6,981 nt of DNA from contig JAKOWQ010000186.1 of the NCBI GenBank assembly GCA_029781465.1, forward strand, positions 1-6,981, given 5' to 3'. Shown here piece by piece: positions 4,593 to 6,981 of this stretch. Every line of letters starts with the position of its first letter. The first letter of the stretch is position 1. Below the pieces are notes generated by a model. The model saw nothing but the letters and a program-made list of their open reading frames with translations. It had not been told where the DNA came from and did not search any database. Origin of the DNA: Pseudomonadota bacterium (GTDB lineage Bacteria > Pseudomonadota > Alphaproteobacteria > Sphingomonadales > Sphingomonadaceae). A program made the translations under genes and the position numbers.

Positions 4593-6533
4593 ATGGCCCG
4601 CACCCCCGCTGGAACTCCGCCGCATCCCAAGGGCGCCGAACGCTTCAACGAGGAGCGTGCGACCTACACGATGAAAGGCAGCCAGCCCGATCTGGAAGCC
4701 GGGGTGGCCGCGATCCGCGAGGTGTTGGCAACGCTGGCGCCGCGCCCCGGGGTCTACCGCATGCTCGATGCGCGTGGCGATGTGCTCTACGTCGGCAAGG
4801 CGCGGGCGCTGCGCAACCGGGTGGCGAACTACACCCAGATCGAGCGGCTGCCGCTGCGGCTGCAGCGCATGGTTGCGCAGACCCGGGCGATGACCATCGT
4901 CACCACCAATTCCGAGGCCGAGGCCTTGCTGCTCGAGGCGCAGCTCATCAAGCGCTTTCGTCCGCCCTACAACGTGCTGCTGCGTGACGACAAAAGCTTT
5001 CCCTTCATCCTGCTGCGCACCGATCATGCCTTTCCCCGGATCATGAAACATCGCGGCGCGCGGCGGGCCAAGGGCAACTATTACGGCCCCTTCGCCAGCG
5101 CCGGATCGGTCAACACCACGATCAACGCCTTGCAGAAGCTGTTCCTGCTGCGCAGTTGCACCGACAGCTTCATGGCCCGGCGCGACCGGCCCTGTCTGCT
5201 TTATCAAATCAAGCGCTGTTCTGCCCCCTGCGTCGGGCGGATCGACGCAGCGGGCTATGCCGAGCTGGTGGACGAGGCGCGCGATTTTCTTGGCGGTCGA
5301 TCCAGCGCGGTCCAGAAGAAGATCGAGGCGCAGATGAACCAGGCCGCAGAAGCGCTCGATTTCGAGCGCGCGGCGATGCTGCGCGACCGGCTGCGCGCGG
5401 CAACCTTCATCCAGGGCAGCCAGGCCGTGAACGCCGAGGGGGTTGGCAACGCCGATGTCTTCGCGCTGGCGGTGAAGGGTGGGCACATGGCGATCCAGGC
5501 CTTCTTCATCCGTGGCGGACAGAACTGGGGCCACCGCGCCTTCTTCCCCGGCCACACCGAAGGGCTGGACGAGGCCGAGGTGCTCACTGCCTTCCTCGCC
5601 CAGTTCTATGAAGAAGTGCCGCCGCCGCGGCTGATCCTGGTCGATCGGGCCCTGCCCGAGGCCGCGCTGCTGGCCGAAGCGCTGGCCGGGGCGGCGGGCG
5701 GCAAGGTGGAGGTTTCGGTGCCCCAGCGTGGCGATCGCCGCCGCCTGATGGAGCAGGCCCGCCGCAACGCCGCCGAAGCACTCGATCGCCGCGCTGCCGA
5801 AACCGGCACCAAGGCCCGGCTCAACCGCGAGCTGGCCGAATTTCTCGAACTACCCGAGCCGCCCGGCCGAATCGAAATCTATGATAACAGCCACGTCCAG
5901 GGCGCACATGCGCTGGGGGCGATGGTGGTCGCCGGGCCCGAAGGCTTCTTGAAGGGCCAGTACCGCAAGTGGAACATCAAGGCCGCGCAGAGCAACGACG
6001 ATTACGCGATGATGCGCGAGGTTTTTGCCCGCCGCTTTTCCCGCGCGCGCGATGAGGACCCAGACCGCGATGGGGGGATGTGGCCCGATCTGGTGCTGAT
6101 CGACGGCGGCAAGGGCCAGATGAGCGCGGCGCGCGACACGCTGGAGGAACTCGGGATCGAGGACGTGCCGCTGATCGCGATTGCCAAGGGCCCGCATCAC
6201 GGGCGCGAGGGGCGCGAGGTGTTCCACTTTCCCGACGGGCGCGAAAAGATGCTGCCCGAGAACGCACCGCTGCTGTTCCATCTTCAGCGCTTGCGTGACG
6301 AGGTCCACCGCTTTGCGATCGGTGCCCACCGCGAAAAGCGCAGCCGCGCGATCAGCGCCAGCCCGCTCGATGAGATCCCCGGCATCGGTCCGGCCCGCAA
6401 GCGCGCGCTGTTGCTGCACTTCGGCACCGCCAGCAAGGTCCGCGCCGCCGCGCTTGAGGACCTGCAGCGCGCACCCGGCGTCAGCGCGGCAGTGGCGCAG
6501 ACGGTGTGGGATTTCTATCACCCTGGGGGGTGA
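4593..6533 (+). CDS. uvrC: UvrC, excinuclease ABC subunit C
   Basis: UvrC makes the two incisions around a DNA lesion held by UvrAB in nucleotide excision repair. The 646-residue product has every expected part. The N-terminal GIY-YIG nuclease spans about 51-130, with PGVYRM, VLYVGKA and Glu115 in the LLLEAQLIK segment. Four cysteines at 189, 201, 209 and 213 have the spacing known for the UvrC iron-sulfur cluster. A UVR (UvrB-binding) motif is at about 243-270. The RNase H-like nuclease shows Asp431 (IYDNSH), Asp504 (LIDGGKGQ) and His572 (EVHRFAIG). The tandem helix-hairpin-helix DNA-binding region is at about 590-643. I chose ATG 4593 because the N-terminal RFNEERATYT segment resembles sphingomonad UvrC proteins; its ribosome site is weak (AAGAGG, 16 nt away). 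ATG 4671 is the alternative. The open frame continues upstream to 3747, but that part is antisense to the acyltransferase and not coding. Confidence 0.97.
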   Translation: MARTPAGTPPHPKGAERFNEERATYTMKGSQPDLEAGVAAIREVLATLAPRPGVYRMLDARGDVLYVGKARALRNRVANYTQIERLPLRLQRMVAQTRAMTIVTTNSEAEALLLEAQLIKRFRPPYNVLLRDDKSFPFILLRTDHAFPRIMKHRGARRAKGNYYGPFASAGSVNTTINALQKLFLLRSCTDSFMARRDRPCLLYQIKRCSAPCVGRIDAAGYAELVDEARDFLGGRSSAVQKKIEAQMNQAAEALDFERAAMLRDRLRAATFIQGSQAVNAEGVGNADVFALAVKGGHMAIQAFFIRGGQNWGHRAFFPGHTEGLDEAEVLTAFLAQFYEEVPPPRLILVDRALPEAALLAEALAGAAGGKVEVSVPQRGDRRRLMEQARRNAAEALDRRAAETGTKARLNRELAEFLELPEPPGRIEIYDNSHVQGAHALGAMVVAGPEGFLKGQYRKWNIKAAQSNDDYAMMREVFARRFSRARDEDPDRDGGMWPDLVLIDGGKGQMSAARDTLEELGIEDVPLIAIAKGPHHGREGREVFHFPDGREKMLPENAPLLFHLQRLRDEVHRFAIGAHREKRSRAISASPLDEIPGIGPARKRALLLHFGTASKVRAAALEDLQRAPGVSAAVAQTVWDFYHPGG

Positions 6534-6549
6534 GGGGCGCTATCCCCCC
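6518..6549. terminator. GC-rich inverted repeats over the convergent uvrC / serine hydrolase stops
   Basis: Two competing stems overlap the stop codons. TCACCC (6518-6523) pairs with GGGTGA (6528-6533), which contains the uvrC TGA. Alternatively GGGGGG (6525-6530) pairs with CCCCCC (6544-6549) around both stops. There is no T-tract on either side. A shared bidirectional 3'-end structure is possible but not proven. Confidence 0.3.
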
Positions 6550-6981
6550 GCGTCGATCGCGGCCTGAACGCGCTTGTAGAAGGCTTCGCGCGCCTCGCCC
6601 TCGGGGCCCTTGGTGGCGCGGGTCCAGTTGGAATTGCTGGCGATCACCAGGTGACGCTTGGGGTCGATGAAGATGCCCTGGCCGAAGATGCCCTGCGCGG
6701 CGACCGAGCCATCGTCATATGTCCACCATTGAAAGCCGTATCCCTTGCCGGGATCGCCGATGTCCTTCTGCTTGGTGGTGGCCTGGGCAAACCAGTCGGC
6801 GGGAACCACCTGCTGGCCGTCGGCCACACCGTTCGCCAGCACGAACAGGCCGAAGCGGGCAAAGTCGCGGGTCGATGCCTGCATGCAGCATCCGGCTATC
6901 TCGTGGCCGGTCGCGCTCAGCAGCCAGGTTGCCTCGCCCTCCATGCCGAAGGGCTGCCAGACCTTTTCCTGGAGATACTGC
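6540..6981 (-). CDS. Serine hydrolase, beta-lactamase / penicillin-binding-protein fold, C-terminal fragment
   Basis: The frame is open from the right edge to a TAG at 6540-6542, giving about 147 residues. It begins in YLQEKVWQPFGME, so the true start is outside the window; the first internal ATG (6944) is not the start. The sequence matches the C-terminal half of class C beta-lactamase-like serine hydrolases (the COG1680 type). Recognisable parts are STRDFARFGLFVLANG, VVPADWFAQAT, GYGFQWWTYDDG and GQGIFIDPKRHLVIASNSNW. The GQG segment takes the place of the third active-site motif. The SxxK nucleophile motif and the tyrosine motif lie beyond the edge, so activity cannot be judged. Such proteins are often esterases or peptidases rather than antibiotic-resistance enzymes, and export cannot be assessed without the N-terminus. 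It ends 6 nt from the uvrC stop, convergently. Confidence 0.9.
   Translation of the reverse strand, partial: QYLQEKVWQPFGMEGEATWLLSATGHEIAGCCMQASTRDFARFGLFVLANGVADGQQVVPADWFAQATTKQKDIGDPGKGYGFQWWTYDDGSVAAQGIFGQGIFIDPKRHLVIASNSNWTRATKGPEGEAREAFYKRVQAAIDAGG

Noticed and set aside
4545..5555. Open frame of 336 codons on the minus strand opposite the 5' half of uvrC
   Set aside because: It is the antisense shadow of uvrC, whose domains are intact and continuous here; there is no recognisable domain on the minus strand.
5850..6521. Open frame of 223 codons on the minus strand opposite the 3' part of uvrC
   Set aside because: It lies fully opposite the conserved RNase H-like and helix-hairpin-helix regions of UvrC, and its composition is that of a shadow frame.

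Overview
The window is GC-rich, densely coding chromosomal DNA that looks like a sphingomonad-type alphaproteobacterium (Novosphingobium / Erythrobacter / Sphingopyxis relatives). This rests on the style of the UvrC N-terminus, the pair of secreted Gly-rich small proteins, and a WS/DGAT plus alpha/beta hydrolase pair. It is inference from protein character, since no database search was possible. No RNA genes, insertion sequences, CRISPR arrays or phage genes were seen.

Layout. (1) 1-690, plus strand: C-terminal catalytic part of a prolyl oligopeptidase (S9 family), cut by the window edge. (2) 691-823: a leader/intergenic region with an unusual set of alternating GTTCAG/CTGAAC hexamers at exact 22-nt steps. 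(3) 824-1438 and 1565-2101, plus strand: two tandem, diverged paralogues encoding small exported proteins. They share a glycine/alanine-rich hydrophobic module and a C-terminal domain with two conserved cysteines. A perfect 12-bp hairpin separates them, and a GC-rich hairpin terminator follows the second. (4) 2167-4469, minus strand: a two-gene operon, a WS/DGAT-type acyltransferase followed by an alpha/beta hydrolase whose start codon overlaps the acyltransferase stop codon (ATGA). (5) 4593-6533, plus strand: complete uvrC, divergent from the acyltransferase. (6) 6540-6981, minus strand: C-terminal part of a beta-lactamase-fold serine hydrolase, convergent with uvrC and only 6 nt from it.

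How the genes relate. The acyltransferase and hydrolase are almost certainly co-translated and probably act on the same lipid pool, the transferase forming acyl esters and the hydrolase cleaving or remodelling them. The two small exported proteins form their own paralogous unit of unknown function; they are the least explained part of the window. The oligopeptidase, UvrC and serine hydrolase look like neighbours without an obvious pathway link. I see no strong evidence for a wholly new system. The best candidates for follow-up are the paralogous envelope-protein pair and the repeated hexamers upstream of it.
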